64,000 bases of DNA from Symbiodinium natans (Eukaryota; Sar; Dinophyceae; Suessiales; Symbiodiniaceae): NCBI GenBank assembly GCA_905221605.1, contig CAJNDS010002235.1, forward strand, positions 1,168,875 to 1,232,874, read 5' to 3'. A program made the position numbers and the translations under genes. Under the pieces are notes generated by a model. The model saw only the letters and a list, made by a program, of their open reading frames with translations, was not told the origin of the DNA and ran no database searches. Below, in pieces: positions 1-12,002 of the stretch; position 1 is the first letter of the stretch; each line of letters opens with the position of its first letter.

Positions 1-369
1 TAAACCCCAAATCCTCAACCCTAAACCCTCCTAGCCGCTCTGGCTCCACTTCAACCTTCTGCCCCGCTTTAGTCATTAGTGGTGGCAAGGGTTACGTGGA
101 CCCAGAGTGGGGACGGCTTAGGGTTTAGGGTTTAGGGCTTAGGGTTTACGGTCTAGGGCATAGGGTCTAGGGTCTAGGGTTTGAGGTTTAGGGTTTAGTG
201 TGTAGGGTTTAGGGTATCATTGGCAGCTACTCATTCAGGGTTGAGGGTTCACGGGTTTGAATGACCCTAAACCCTAAGCTTGGAACTGTCGTTTTTTCAT
301 CCCGGTTGGAGTTGACGGGGAGGCGTAGGCGAACGAGCGATGGGGCTAGCATCTGCTGGCCAGACCTTG

Positions 370-645
370 GCGTTCCAAAACCTTGACACTCTAAGCGCCC
401 CTAAACCCTATAACCCTATAACCCTATAACCCTATAACCCTATAACCCTAGAACCCTATAACCCTATAACCCTAGAACCCTAGAACCCTATAACCCTATA
501 ACCCTACAACCCTACAACCCTACAACCCTACAACCCTACAACCCTACAACCCTACAACCCTATATACCTATATACCCTACAACCCTAAAACCCTGCAACC
601 CTACAACCCTACAAACCCCCAAAACCCCCCACAAAACCTGCAGTA
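370..645. repeat. Variant telomere-type array (CCCTATAA / CCCTACAA)
   Basis: An array drifting from CCCTAAA to CCCTATAA and CCCTACAA 8-mers. It lies near the window start with unique sequence before it, so it is interstitial and not a chromosome end. Confidence 0.85.
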
Positions 646-1389
646 GACACTGCAAGCAGGTTGCACCGTTGCACCTGGCGGTTGGATGATCAGCTCTGTA
701 TAAACCTCAAGCTCCAAGGGAGTCATACTCGGACGCCTGAAACATGTACCCCTAAGAGGTTCTCCTTGATATCTCCCTATTCCTAAGATGGCCCTTCTAT
801 TCCCTCAGAGGATCTTGAAAAAGGGTCCCCAAACCCAAGGGTGCAACTCCAAGGTAGAAGCCCTTGAAACCCTAAACCCTAAACTTTCACCTTTGGGTTT
901 GGGGGCTGAGCTTTGCAAGCCGCGTTCCATCAGATGTCTCTTGCTGAGTTTCTAGAGCCTGAAGGTTACCCTAAACCCTAAAGCCTAAACCCTAAACCCT
1001 ACACCCTAAACCCTAAACCCTAAACCTGGGTAACCCCACACCCCAAGCCCTTCACACTTAACCCGAAGGTGGCCCCAAAACCCCAATATACCCTAAGCAC
1101 TGGGTTACACGCAGCGTAACTTCAAGTGCAACTCGTCGTATCCTTATGTGAGGCACGTAGAACGCTACGTAAAACACTAAACCCTAAACCTTGAACTGCC
1201 AAGTATGTGTGGAACCCTAAACCCGAAACCCAAACTAAACCCCGAAACACGGGAACAAGGGCCTATTCTGGCTCCCTAGACTCCCTAAATCCTACGTAAA
1301 CTGAAACCCTAAACCCTAAACCCTAAACCACAGGTACATAGGAACCATAAACCCTGAACCCTAAACCGCCATGTATGTGTGGAGCGCAG

Positions 1390-1479
1390 GTGACGAGACG
1401 TGCCCCGACGGCTACTACCGCAACGGCACGGAGAAGATCGGCAATACTTGCCCTCAGTGTTCGAAGCACGCCAGCAAGT
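1390..1479 (+). CDS. Exon 1 of Cys-rich gene model 1
   Basis: Encodes DETCPDGYYRNGTEK followed by IGNTCPQC. The acceptor is CAG|GTGAC. The donor is GC, read as AAG T|GCCACCCGGC; the leftover T plus GC of the next exon restores the conserved Cys. The donor segment is duplicated at about 1538, beyond a short TTTAGGG run. Confidence 0.72.
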
Positions 1480-4400
1480 GCCACCCGGCTTTTTTTTAAA
1501 CTTCAGGGGGCCTTAGGGTTTAGGGTTTAGGGTTTAGGGCCACCCGGCTTGTTTTAGACTTCAGTGGCTTAGCTAGGTTTTTTTCCGAGTTTTGGGTTTA
1601 GGGTCTAGGCTTTGGGATTCAGAGTACCTCTAGGACCCAGGTTAGGCCCTTATTCCCTTGTTTCAGCGTTTAGTTTAGGCCCGTTGTAATCCACAAAGGG
1701 TACCCCTAAACCCTAAACCCTAGACTCTAAACCCTGCTTAACAGGGTACCCTTTCTATCCCTAGGTTACTCTTGGGACTCTTGGGTTCAGCTTTCGACTT
1801 CAGCATCTTTGCCCGGTCCCATGAAATGGGGGTTTCCGAAACTAGGGGTGCCTTCTGGGGGTCCTTATTTCTTAGGGTTTTTGGGTTTAGGGTTTTAAGA
1901 TTTAGGGTTTAGGGTTTAGGGTCACCTCAATGCGGCTTGTCCGGTCCCATGAAATGAGGCTTTAGGGTTTTGGGGTTTAGGGTTTAGGCTTGAGGGTTGA
2001 ATTTTAGGGGTAACTTCTTGGGGTCCTTGTTATAAGGGAATCCTACTATTTGGGGGAGTCTTTAGTAGGGGTCCCTTGTTTTCGGAAACTCCCAATGAAG
2101 GGTCTTGAAGGTTTAAGGAGTTACGGAGGTTGTAAGGGATTTACAGCTTGCAGTAGGTTTGTAAATCATATCTTCTCAAATCGCGGCCGAATTCTCAAAT
2201 CCTCTTCATCCCTAAACCTGAATCCCGCAAGCCCCAACTCCTAAAGCCCTCAACCCCCCCAAAAAAAAACAAAACAAGAACAGGATCCCTGCGGTTTACA
2301 TGACTTAGATACTTTATGTTGCCACCCTGACCAAATCACTCAAACTCTCAAGCCAATCCCCCAACGGTGGTTGCACATGTGCTTCACAACCCTATAAACC
2401 TTAAACCCTAGTCCTTGCCTCGGGTGTGCGTGGGGGGTTTTCGGGGTGTAGGGGTTTAGGGGTTTAGGGGTTAGGGCTTAGGGTTTAGAAACTCTAGGGT
2501 TTAGGGCGCCCATGGGCTGCAGCAGTAGTTGACTTAAACATTCCCGTGCCGAACGCTCCAGGCATCAACGGAACCCACGCCATTGAGTGCCAAAACTCCC
2601 GCCACTTGGGCGATGTCTTTGACGACGTGCTTTGGGGGTTTAGGATCCCAGGGTTGCAGGGTCATGTTCCTTAATTCAGGGTTTAGGGTTTAGGGTTTAA
2701 GGTTTAGAGTTTAGGGTTTAGGGTACTAGTGAATACTGATGTTACGTAGCATTCGTAACAAAGCCCAAGCAACACGGATTTCAATATCTGGTTGCCGGGC
2801 AAACACCCTAGACTCTGCACTTGGACATGTGCCAAAGGATCCGTGAGCCCGAAACTCTTCGGGGTTTAGCGTTAGGGTTTAGGGGTTTCCGGGTTCAGGG
2901 TTTAGGCCAGGGGTCGTTCAGTTTGGCTTAGGGTTTAGGGTTTCGGGTTTCGGGTTTAGGCCAGGGGTCGTTCAGTTTGGAATCTTGTCACAGGTTGTCG
3001 AATCTCAACTTGCTTCACCCTAAACCCTAAACCCTAAGCCCTAAGCCCTAAACCCTAAACCCTACAAAACCCCCCCCCCCCCGACTTCTGAGGGTGGCTC
3101 TGGTCTCCGGCATGGGCTTCGTATTTTGTACGGGTTTCGGGTTTCCTTCTCCGACTTTCAGCATGTCGCAATACCAGCTGCAACTTCGCTGTAAACCCTA
3201 AACCCTAAACTCTAAAACCCCAAACCCTAACCCTAAACCGGCACCTCAACAGGCCGGCAAAAGTAAGTGCTGAGCTCTGAGTTGAGGCACCAGCCGGGCA
3301 TCGGGTACTCCACTTGGTGCCGAGCACCATGCCTGTGCCAGCGAGGGTGTACGCCGAACGCCGTGCCCTGCGGCAACGCGGAATTGATGTGCCGCAATTG
3401 CTGGGATAACCAGCCCGCGGTGGAAGCGTCGGAGGGTGTACGCCGAACGCCGTGCACTGCGGCAACGCGGAATTGATGTGCCGCAATTGCTGGGATAACC
3501 AGCCCGCGGTGGAAGCGTCGGAGGGCGCCGCTCTCTGCTTGCTTGTCCTGTTCGGTGGAGAACGCACGAGTCGCGCTGTGCTGGATGCAACCAGCACGGA
3601 GATCGTCCGCAAGGTCATGGTTCAGCAGAGCTGTCCGCAGCTTCTGCAGGTGGCTCCTGCGCAGCTTGCCTGCCTTCCCCAAACCCCAGGGTTCAGGGTT
3701 TCTGGGGCTTAGGGTTGGGACCCTTCACCCTAAGCCCTAAACCCTAAAGACTCAACCCTAAACGCCTTCGCGCCCTGAGTGCTAAACCCTCAAAAGCCCT
3801 GTGGTTTTTATCGTTATAAAGTAGAGGGAGGAGGCGTGGACCCTACCGGGTCTAGCCTAGCCTTTCTGGGGTAGATGCCTTCGGGTCTCGGGTTTGGGGT
3901 TTTTGGGTTTAGTGTTTAGGGTTTAGGGTTTAGTGTTTAGGGTGTAGCGTTTTGGGTTTAGGGTTTTGGGGTTTTAGGGTTGAGTGTTTAGGGTTCAGGG
4001 TTCAGGGTTTAGGGTTTAGGGTTTAGGGCATAGTTCCTTACATGGTGCCCCCCGTGCTGTACAAAGGTCCTGAAGTATGAACCCTTGGGGTTGTCTAGGG
4101 TATATAGGGGCTGTTGTGGGCTCCCCGAAGACTGGGGTATATAGGGGCTGTTGTGGGCTCCCCGAAGAAGGGCACCCTAAACCCTAAACCCTAAACCCTC
4201 AAATTCTCAAACTGTAAAGACCCTCAAGCCCTCAAACTCTTAAGTCCAAAAGTCTAGAGTCCTCAAACTCTAATGTCTAGGGTATATAGGGACTGTTGTG
4301 GGCTCCCAAAAGAAGAGCACCCCAAACCCTCAAACCCTCAAACTCTAAGACCCTCAAGCCCTCAAACTCTTAAGTCCAAAAGCCTAAAGTCCTCAAACTC

Positions 4401-7400
4401 TAAAAGCCAAGCCTTAAAACTCCAAAGCCTCAAACCCCTAAAGCCCGTGAACGCTAAACCCTCGAACCACATCCCTAAACCCTAAGCCCTAAGCCTGCAA
4501 GTTCAATATCAGGTTTTTTGATGTGGGGCTTGGTTAGTGCTCAGGGGGTAGGACCCGGAGCAGGCCCGTATTCCATTTTTATAGGGTTTAGGCTTAGGGT
4601 TTAGGGTGGATGGTTTCCGGTTTAGGGTTGAGGGCTGGGCTACTAGGACCGCGAGTGGGCCCTTATTCCCTTTTTTAGGGTTTATTGTCCCTCATAAGCT
4701 CCCGACAAACCGAAAAGTTTAGGGTTCACGGCCTAAACCCCACCCCTGATTCCAGCCCCTCAACATTGAACCCTAACAGCCTTGAGCCCCTAAGGTACCG
4801 CTACTATTTGCTTAACAACCCACCTCCCCCCCCCTCAAAAATCAAGCAAAAATGAATAAAACATGGTTTGTCCTTATAAGGCCACTATCGTGATTATTCT
4901 CTCGCCTTTTTTATTGAATAACACATGGCCTTACAGTGATGATTCTATGCCCTTTTATAATGGGTGGTTCTTAAGCAAGTATTAAGCGCTAAACCCTAAA
5001 CCCTAAACCCTAAACCCTAAACCCAGGTTATCTGAACCCGGACTTCACCTGTGAAGTGGACTGCCCCCGTGGTCTCTACCAGCCACTGGGCCTGTTGCTT
5101 TCTTCTAGGCTAAGAGTTTAGGGTTTAGGGTTGAAGGTCTTTTCTTCCAGGCTAGGAGTTTAGGGTTTAGAGTTTTGGTTTAGGCTTGAGGGTTGAGGTT
5201 TTTTTTTTATAGGCAAGCCGAGCCGTTTTAACCCTAAGCCCTAAACCCTAAACCCTAAACCCTAAACCCTAAACCCTAAACCCTATGCCTTAAATACCAG
5301 CTCTAAACCGCACGGGGTTTAGGTTTTCTGGCTTCTCGGATGGCGGGGGGGCTTCCAGGGCGTTAAGAGCTGAGGGCCGACGAGTTTGCCCAGAGTTTGG
5401 GGGGTTCGTCCAGCGTTTAGGGTTTAGGGTTTAGGGTTTACGGTTTAGGGGGTTGCGGGTATCACGTATTCCTTGGAAAGTATGGCGGCAGAAGTTTGGT
5501 CTCCGGAGCCTGTGGAGATTGAGCTTTGGGTGTTGCTGCCCTCTAATTAGTCAATCCCTATACCCCCAACCCCAAACCCCTACCCTAAGGGTCCATGTGC
5601 AATATAGTGCCTTAAGACTAAAGCTACTTTATGGGAACCCCCCATGAAGGCCCAAATGTACTCGATATAGGTGCATGGACCCTTAGGGTTAGCCTGAAAC
5701 CCTAAACCCTTCAGGCCAAACATTTTTTGATACAGGTGCATGGACCCTGAGGGTTAGCCTTAAACCCTAAACCCCAAGCCCTAGGCCCTGGACCCCAAAC
5801 CCCAAACCCTGAGGAACGGCGTCACCGCCGTGGGAAGGGTCTGCTCGCTCTGCGCGGAGAACTGCACGCTTTGCGTGAATGGAACCACGTGCAGCTTGGC
5901 CGTCAGTACTTGGAGGTTCATGGTAACTTACAACCCAACTATAACTGTACTCATAAGCCCCTGAAGCCCCCACGAAGTGGAATCCATGAACTTAAACCCT
6001 AAAGCCTTAGCACTCCAAACCTCAGACCCGAAGTTAGGGTTTAGAGTTTTCATGTTTACGGCGCCTAAAACCTGAAGAACGCCTAATCCCTAAGCCCCTA
6101 AACCTGCGGTTAACATCGTACTTTCTAAGGAATATGACAAGATGTGACACCCTACACCCGGAACCCCTAAATAACCCTATGATACCATAGACCCCTAAAT
6201 CCAAAAGGGTCCATAAGTTGGATGGATTTACCATGTAGGTGTCCCTTCTAAGTTCCGCTTAAATGGCTATAGTTTTTTCCTTACCAGCCCAGCCTCCATG
6301 GCTAAAACCCGTGAACCCTGCACCAACAAACCCTGGGGTTAGGGTTTAGGGTTTAGGGTTTAGGGTTTAGGGTTTGGGGTTTAGGGTCTTCCCTTTCGCG
6401 GAGCTAGATCAACGCTCGTCGAGGGCTGGCAGCTTGAACACCTTGTGAGGCAGGGTTGGTGAGTGCACATCGGGTTCCTTCTGAATATTGTGGTGTGTGT
6501 GTGTGTGTGTGTGTCTCTCTCTCTCTTTATACATGTATATAAATATGTATATGGAGTGTCTTTTTTGGGACTCCTACCTCATCTTTCAAAGATCTTCAAA
6601 GAAAAAAATTCCTAAGTACTCCTGGTAGGTTCCTTCTTTCGCCCATAACAAGGGGACTGTGAGCTCGTCCTCAACCCTGATTAGGCACTTACTGAATCCT
6701 CAGCCCTAAGCCCCCGAAAATATTAGGAGAGAACAAAGGTGCTGAACTGCGGAAAGCCGAGGCACGGAGTGCCGCAACAACCGCTACTTGAGTCCGGACT
6801 TCTGGTGCGAGGAGGACGGCCTGAAGGGATCCTAGGGCTTAGGGTTTAGGGTTTCGGGTTTAGGGTTTAGGGTTTAGGGCTTAGGGCTTAGGGCTTAGGG
6901 TTTAGGGTTTCGGCTTTAGGGCTTAGGAGACGAACAGGAGATCTGCTGCTGGGAGGAGGGTTCTAACTTGACAGAGCGGCAACGGCAAGCCGTGAGTGAG
7001 TGGAAAAACCCCTGACTTCGGGGCGTTTGCCAACAGTTTTGGGCTGTTTTGGGCGGTTTTGGAAAATGTCACGCTCACTGCCGCGTCCACATTGCCGGAG
7101 GCTTGCCTCTACTCCAATTGCTGACACCCCTATTTCCTACGTCGCCATGAGGCTGCCCTTGAAGGGGATTCTGAACCCTTTTCTGGCAGGGACCTTTTTC
7201 AGAGGGTCAATATCCCCAAGGGTCCCGCTAATCCGATCCCTTAAGGGAAGGTTTCTTAAAGCCCCGAATTATGAGCTACCCCATGGGTTTCGAGTTGCTT
7301 AGGACCCTAAACCCTAAACCCTAAACCCTAAACCCTAAACCCTAAACCCGTTGTTTGGGGTTTAGGGCTGGGGTTTAGACATCGGGGCGTTTCCACCTCC

Positions 7401-8472
7401 GAGAGCCAAGCCGCATGAGGTGCTCTCTCTACTGTTTTCATAAGAACCACCACCCCCCCCCCCCCCCAAAAAAAAAAAAAAAAGCAAGAAAGTGAAATAT
7501 GTATACATACGTACATTTACTTATTTGTATATGTACTTATATTTGTTCATTTATTTATATGCATATATATGTATGTAAACATGTCTATATGTATCCTTAC
7601 CTAGAAGGGTACTATTTGGGGGTGATCTAAAAAGCATGGAGTGGTTCTTACCCAAAAACAGTAGTGTTGGGTTGTTAATGATTATATAGGTGGGTGTTTG
7701 GGGTGTGCTGCTTTGCCTTGCTTAGCCAGTAGATGAACTTTACTTGTTGGGATTCCATACTTTGTAGGAGTAATGAATGAAGTTTCATCTTCTTCTTGGA
7801 TTTTTGAATTGCTGTTTTGTTTCCGGACGATTTGCAGCACCAAGTGATTGAGCCCCTAAGCCTTAAACCTTAGAACCCTAGAGCTCTAGAACCCTAAACT
7901 CTGCACTCTAAATCCATCTCCAGCCAAATTTGATAGGATTGAGGGGGGAAATTTCGTGGATATGAATGAAGCGATACAGCCCTGAGCCTTGCACTGAAAG
8001 GCCTTGCAAGCCTAGACCCCAAGAGCATCAGCCCCTGAAACCCTGAAACGCCCAAGAGCCCCCTAAGACCCCAGCGCGCGCACACACACACACACACACC
8101 CCCTAAACCCGAAACCCTAAACCCTAAACCCTGAACTCTGAACCCTGAACCCTGAGCCCTGAGCCCTGAGCCCTGAACCCTGAACCCTGAACCCACACAG
8201 CTCCACAAAGCCGCACTCCTCGGAGACCTGAAGCCTTGAGACCCCAGAAACACACGCGAGCAGCGAACGCACAACAGCAAGAAGCATTCCCTGAACGCCG
8301 AACCCCAACCACTAAACCTTAAACCCTAAACAGCCCAATCCCTGAACCCCAAAACCCTCAACGCCCTTAGCCCTAAAACTACCACAACCCTAAGCCCTGA
8401 ACCCTAAACCCTAACCCTGAACCCTAAACCCTAAACCCTTGTGGAGGAGTGCCCCTCCGACCACTACTACAA
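1390..8472 (+). CDS. Cysteine-rich repeat protein, gene model 1 (six exons, partial)
   Basis: Six exons, 1390-1479, 2562-2600, 5027-5081, 5814-5890, 6762-6814 and 8447-8472, join in phase and rebuild about two copies of a 51-residue repeat. The repeat pattern is C-x2-C-x3(6)-C-x-N-x-T-x3-E-C-x-N-x2-Y-L-x2-D-F-x-C-x3-C-P-x-G-x-Y-x-N-G-x4-G-x2-C, which resembles growth-factor-receptor/furin-like Cys-rich modules of protist surface proteins. Donors are GC, GC, GC, GC and GA; all acceptors are AG|G. No exon has an internal stop. Neither the start nor the end of the gene is identified; the last exon leaves two bases, so the model continues downstream. The product is probably extracellular and disulphide-bonded (inferred from cysteine spacing). 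No signal peptide was found. Confidence 0.72.
2562..2600 (+). CDS. Exon 2 of Cys-rich gene model 1
   Basis: A 39-base exon encoding INGTHAIECQNS, the E-C-x-N centre of the repeat. The acceptor is CCAG|GC. The GC donor (GCCACTTGGGC) leaves one C, which with GT of the next exon makes the Arg before Y-L. Confidence 0.68.
3233..3712. other. Coding-like segment inside an intron
   Basis: A GC-rich segment without telomere motif, open on both strands for 69 to 149 codons, including + strand CRNCWDNQPAVEASEG. It sits inside an intron that repeat structure defines independently, so it is not an exon of gene model 1. It may be a captured gene fragment. I do not recognise it. Confidence 0.3.
3343..3520. 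repeat. 89-bp direct tandem duplication
   Basis: Two nearly identical 89-base copies, 3343-3431 and 3432-3520, starting GAGGGTGTACGCCGAACG. The period is not a multiple of three, which is why ORFs in this stretch shift frame between copies. The stretch lies inside the 2601-5026 intron of gene model 1. Confidence 0.9.
3720..5020. other. Intron filler: telomere-type repeats and a triplicated 49-bp segment
   Basis: TTTAGGG and CCCTAAA runs in both orientations. A segment starting GGTATATAGGGGCTGTTGTG occurs at about 4089, 4132 and (degenerate) 4278. A degenerate family C element lies at 4545-4700 and a family J palindrome at 4800-4978. No gene seen. Confidence 0.6.
5027..5081 (+). CDS. Exon 3 of Cys-rich gene model 1
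   Basis: Encodes YLNPDFTCEVDCPRGLY after a CCCTAAA array that ends in CCCAG|GT. The GC donor (GCCACTGGGCC) leaves CA, completed by G of the next exon to give Gln before N-G, as in the other repeat copies. Confidence 0.75.
5814..5890 (+). CDS. Exon 4 of Cys-rich gene model 1
   Basis: Encodes NGVTAVGRVCSLC then AENCTLCVNGTT. The GC donor (GCAGCTTGGCC) starts an intron whose first 16 bases run straight into a family A inverted-repeat element at 5907. Joined to the next exon it gives C-V-N-G-T-T-C-T-E-C, which aligns without gaps to C-V-N-A-T-T-C-L-E-C in gene model 3. Confidence 0.75.
6762..6814 (+). CDS. Exon 5 of Cys-rich gene model 1
   Basis: Encodes TECRNNRYLSPDFWCEE. The acceptor CCGAG|GC matches other repeat exons. 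A GA donor (GAG|GACGGCC) in phase 0 joins to GAG TGC CCC at 8447, giving C-E-E-E-C-P with the conserved C-x3-C-P spacing. Confidence 0.68.
8447..8472 (+). CDS. Exon 6 of Cys-rich gene model 1
   Basis: A 26-base exon encoding ECPSDHYY. It is preceded by CCCTAAA repeats and GTGGAG. The likely GC donor (GCCCGCGCCC) leaves AA. The frame stays open for another 70 bases, so the 3' boundary rests on the repeat consensus. Confidence 0.5.
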
Positions 8473-8854
8473 GCCCGCGCCCTCACTCCAAGAGATCGCC
8501 CGGGCCTCGAAGACGGTCCTGAGGCATTCTGCCTTCGACAGACAAGGGTTTAGGGTTTAGGCTTTATAGGGTTTAGGGTTTAGGGAACGATTGTCATTGC
8601 CTCATGGGTTCCCCTCCTACGCCCTAAGCCCGTTTAGGGCTTAGGTCCTATCTGTCAAGCAGCACCCCAAACCCCAAGCCCGAAACCTTAAACACCCAAA
8701 GCCCTGAACCTTAAACACTCAAAACCCGAAATCCCAACATCCCAAAAACCCCACACCCTAAACCCTAAACCCTGAACCCTGAACCCTGAAGCCTGAACCC
8801 TGAACCCTAAACCCTAAACCCTAAACCCTAGACCCGAGCCCATAAACCCTGGAG

Positions 8855-8926
8855 AGATCACGCCGTACCCCAACTCTGCTCGGCGTTGTCCCCCTTCTTG
8901 GTATGACTCTGGGGTTGTTAAGGGAG
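8855..8926 (+). CDS. Possible exon, Cys-containing
   Basis: Bracketed by CCCTAAA (8756-8830) and TTTAGGG (from 8930), the usual flanks of real exons here. The open frame includes ARRCPPSWYDSGVVKG, loosely like C-P-x-G-x-Y-x-x-G of the Cys-rich repeat. The upstream AG is not followed by G and phase to neighbours is untested. Confidence 0.3.
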
Positions 8927-9018
8927 GGTTTAGGGTTTAGGGTTTAGGGTTTAGGGTTTAGGGTTTAGGGTTTAGGGTTTAGGGTTTAGGGTTTAGGGTT
9001 TAGGGTTTAGGGTTTAGG
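8926..9018. repeat. Perfect TTTAGGG array
   Basis: About thirteen uninterrupted TTTAGGG units, flanked on both sides by unique DNA. Confidence 0.95.
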
Positions 9019-9240
9019 CAAGTTGGAGCAAGGCTCAAGGATGATTAGAGCTGGGGTTTCCCTTCAGTATTCCTTTTGGGGTATGGGATGAGGATGTTCC
9101 AACTTGTTTGGAGCTCACTGTAGGAGTTCTAAAGTTTAGGGTTTAGGGTGTAGTGTTTTGGGTCGGGGGGTTTAGGGGTTTAGCCTAAACCGTTCGCAGG
9201 GTTTGAGGGTTTGGAGTCTGGGATTCAGACTAATTAGGTC

Positions 9241-9345
9241 TAGGACCCAGAAGGCCCCGATTTCCTTTTTTTGGGCTTAGGATCCCTTATCGGCCCCTCT
9301 AAACCAAAAAGGGCACCCTTTTCATTCCTAGGTCAATCTTCTGTC
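9241..9345. mobile_element. Family C short inverted-repeat element
   Basis: A MITE-like element of about 105 bases. It begins AGGACCCAGAAGGCCC, has CCAAAAAGGGCACCCTTTT in the middle, and its end is like TACTCTTGGGTC, the reverse complement of the start. Other copies: 9995-10105, 24045-24151, 39886-39989. Confidence 0.75.
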
Positions 9346-9399
9346 TGGAGGTTCGGACATGTAACTTCTTGATAATGGCATCTCCCTGCAGCGAACGAG

Positions 9400-9485
9400 G
9401 AATGGAAGAAGCTGCCGGATCAAAGCTGCGGAGGTTCTCGGAACTTTGGCAGCATTCCAGAGCAGCTTTCGAGGCTTCTGAGGGA
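9400..9485 (+). CDS. Possible exon (frame ambiguous)
   Basis: GC-rich segment with all three + frames open. The AG|G acceptor at 9398-9399 with two leftover bases from 8472 would read K-N-G-R-S-C, continuing the N-G of the Cys-rich repeat, then RIKAAEVLGTLAAFQSSF. A GT donor may lie at 9486. Frame and membership are unproven. Confidence 0.3.
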
Positions 9486-9994
9486 GTGTTTAGAGTCCAG
9501 GGCATTTTTAGCGTTAGGGCTCAGGCTGAAGAGTCTGACCCCGAGAAACGTTACCTGAACATTTGTCTCACGTGAGCATTCGCGCCTTCCGGTCTTTAAA
9601 CCCTTTGGTTTTCGGGTTTAGGGTTTAGGGTTAAAATGATCCTAAACCCTAGGCCCTAAGCCCTAAACCCTAAACCCTAAACCCTCATTACGTACCCACC
9701 GACCTTCACGTGGACCATGTACGTCGTGGGCGCTGAACTCCTACACCCCGACACCCTCAAACCCTGAAAGCCCTCAAGTCGTAAGTAGGCCCCTGGGACT
9801 GCTACCCTTGAATGTTATACTACTTCGCTGATTGTCATGTTCGTGTTTTTTCTACCCTGCTGGGTTGAAGAGGATCATATCCGGGATGGAAATGCCTTTG
9901 CGCAGTTCGGGCATTCTCAAAAGCCAAGCTCGCTGGCCCTTTCTGGACAGGTCTGCTCTGAGGCTTCATGCTTTTACCTCTTCGCGTCCCACTC

Positions 9995-10105
9995 TAGGAT
10001 GCCCAGTAGTACCCTTATTCCCTTTTTTGGGGGGTTTAGGTTCCCTTATAAACCCCTTTTTAGCAAAAAAGGGCACCCTTTTTAAGCCTAGGTTACTGGG
10101 CAGCC
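9995..10105. mobile_element. Family C short inverted-repeat element
   Basis: Copy with CCCTTATTCCCTTTTTTGGG, then AAAAAAGGGCACCC and CCTAGGTTACT. Same organisation as the 9241 copy. Confidence 0.7.
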
Positions 10106-10363
10106 TAGCACTGGACGGAAGCAAAACCCCACTCAGCTTAGGGTTCAGGGTTCGGGCTCAGGACTTGGGAGGCTGGCTAACCATGAGACAGGAAATATCC
10201 GGACCCGGCACCCTTCTTCGGCACCCTTCTTCAACCTAGGTGCAGCTTAGGGCCCTGAACTTAGAGCCCCAAACCCCAAAACCCCAAAACCCCAAAACCC
10301 CAAAACCCCAAACCCTAATGCCGTTTTGGGGGGGGGGGGGGGGCTTCGGCATCCAGAGATCAG

Positions 10364-10422
10364 GGCCCGGCGATGCAGTTCCAATGGCTGCAAGTGCAGA
10401 GAGCAGGATCCAACTATGACCC
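10364..10422 (+). CDS. Possible Cys-rich exon
   Basis: Between a CCCCAAAA tract and a TTTAGGG array, with acceptor ATCAG|G. One frame reads RRCSSNGCKCREQDP. Not phase-linked to a neighbour. Confidence 0.3.
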
Positions 10423-10657
10423 TAGGGTTTAGGGCCGTTTAGGGTTTAGGGTTTAGGGTTTAGGGTTTCGGGTTTAAGGTGCCTAGGGTCTAGGTTCACA
10501 ACTTAGAAGCATAAGAATGCGTCAGTGCCTCGACGAAAATTGCAGCAGTCGTTACCCCTAAACTGGCAAACCCTAAACTCCTAAACCGTAAACCCTGAAC
10601 TCACACCCTGAGGATACTGACCTGGTCCGGAGGTGGTGACTCCCAGCCGCTTGGTCC

Positions 10658-10884
10658 CAAACCCTAAACCCTAAACCCTAAACCCTAAACCCTAAACCCT
10701 AAACCCTAAACCCTAAACCCTAAACCCTAAACCCTAAACCCTAAACCCTAAACCCTAAACCCTAAACCCTAAACCCTAGACCCTAGACCCTAGACCCTAG
10801 ACCCTAGACCCTAGACCCTAGACCCTAGACCCTAAACCCTAAACGCTAAACCCTAACCCTAAACCCTAAACCCTAAACCCTAGG
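10658..10884. repeat. CCCTAAA array with CCCTAGA block
   Basis: More than 220 bases of CCCTAAA with a homogeneous block of CCCTAGA in the middle (10777-10830). This suggests local spread of a variant unit. Confidence 0.95.
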
Positions 10885-11332
10885 GTTTCATGTGGGCTTT
10901 CGGTTCGTCTGATCAATTACAATGGGGGTTTAGGCGGATCAGGGTTCAGGAATTCTGGCCTCGGGCCTTGGGGCCTTGGGGTTTCCCCCAAGCCTAAAGC
11001 CCTATAAAGCCCCAGACCCTGAGCCCATGTGTTATGGTTCTAAACTAGGAAGGCCCTTGGGACATGTTTTCCCTAACCCTAAACCCTAAGCCCTAAATCC
11101 TAAGCCCTAAACCCTAAACAAGGTTTTTTTTTGGAGGGTTTTAAGGGCCATCCTATTAAATACAGCACATCCAACGCCCGGCTGAAGGGTGCAGGGCCGT
11201 TGCTTGCTTTGAGTTGGCCGTCCTGGAGTTTACGAAGCTTCCTTATCCAACTTTGGGGTTCTGTGGGGTAAACCCTAAACCCTAAACTCCAACCCTAAAC
11301 CCTCAACCCTAGCCCTAAACCCTAAACCCCAG

Positions 11333-11535
11333 GTATGGCCAGCAGTACGTGGACAACCTGGCTGGCTGCCAGCTCCTGTGCATGGCCCGCGCGGAATGCG
11401 CAGGCTTTGAGCTCCGTCTGCTTCCCAGGGGGCTTCCTTGGGTTTAGGGTTTAGGCTAACGGTTTAGGGTTTAGGGTTCAGGGCTAATGGAGCTCCGTCT
11501 GCTTCTAGGGGGGGCTGCGCCGGCTTCGTGGAGTT
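11333..11535 (+). CDS. PAN/apple-like domain piece (two exons)
   Basis: Exon 11333-11410 starts after CCCCAG|G and encodes YGQQYVDNLAGCQLLC then MARAECAGFE. A second exon from 11509 (TCTAG|G) encodes GGCAGFVEFR. C-x3-C-x5-C-A-G-F is typical of PAN/apple modules, which bind proteins or sugars outside the cell. A copy of GAGCTCCGTCTGCTTC lies at each end of the intron (about 11409 and 11489), so the donor (GA|GCTCCG) and acceptor sit in the two halves of a direct repeat. The exact boundary is uncertain. Confidence 0.55.
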
Positions 11536-12002
11536 CCGGGGGTTTAGGGTTTAGGGTTTATGAGGTTTAGGGTTTAGGGTTCAGAGTTTAGGGTTTATGA
11601 GGTTTAGGATTCAACCCCAAGTCCTAAACCCCAGACCTTATAAATGAAAGCCAAATCTCTCTCCCTCTCTCCGCAGCAGAGGGCACCCTTGAAAACCCTA
11701 AGCCACCCCCGCTTCACCGTAAACTTGCCGCTTAGAGTTTAGGGTGTAAGGTATGCTTAGGGGTTTAAAAGCTCAGGGTTTAGGGTTTGGGGTTTAGGGT
11801 TTTCGTTTTAGGGTTTAGGGTTTAACACGCAGGTTTCAGGGCTCAGGCTTAGTACTTAGGCTTTGGAGTTTAGGGCTTAGGGTATGCCATGAGGCTCTTC
11901 ACATTGAAAACAGGCTTGTATGAGTGTCTTGGGAAGTGTGTATAGGATTGCCCATGAGTTTTGGTGAGTGCATGCACTGGGTGTCTTTTTTGGGGGGTGC
12001 TA

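Noticed and set aside
1-240. CCCTAAA repeats at the window start as a chromosome end
   Set aside because: The motif is mixed with unique DNA, appears in both orientations and recurs throughout all 64 kb, so it is interstitial.
370-645. CRISPR-like array
   Set aside because: Units are 8-mers without spacers; this is a telomere-variant tandem repeat.
7894-8312. Minus-strand ORFs of 62-128 codons with GFRVQGSGFRV repeats
   Set aside because: They are translations of CCCTGAA/CCCTAAA repeats in the three frames, with no normal protein part.
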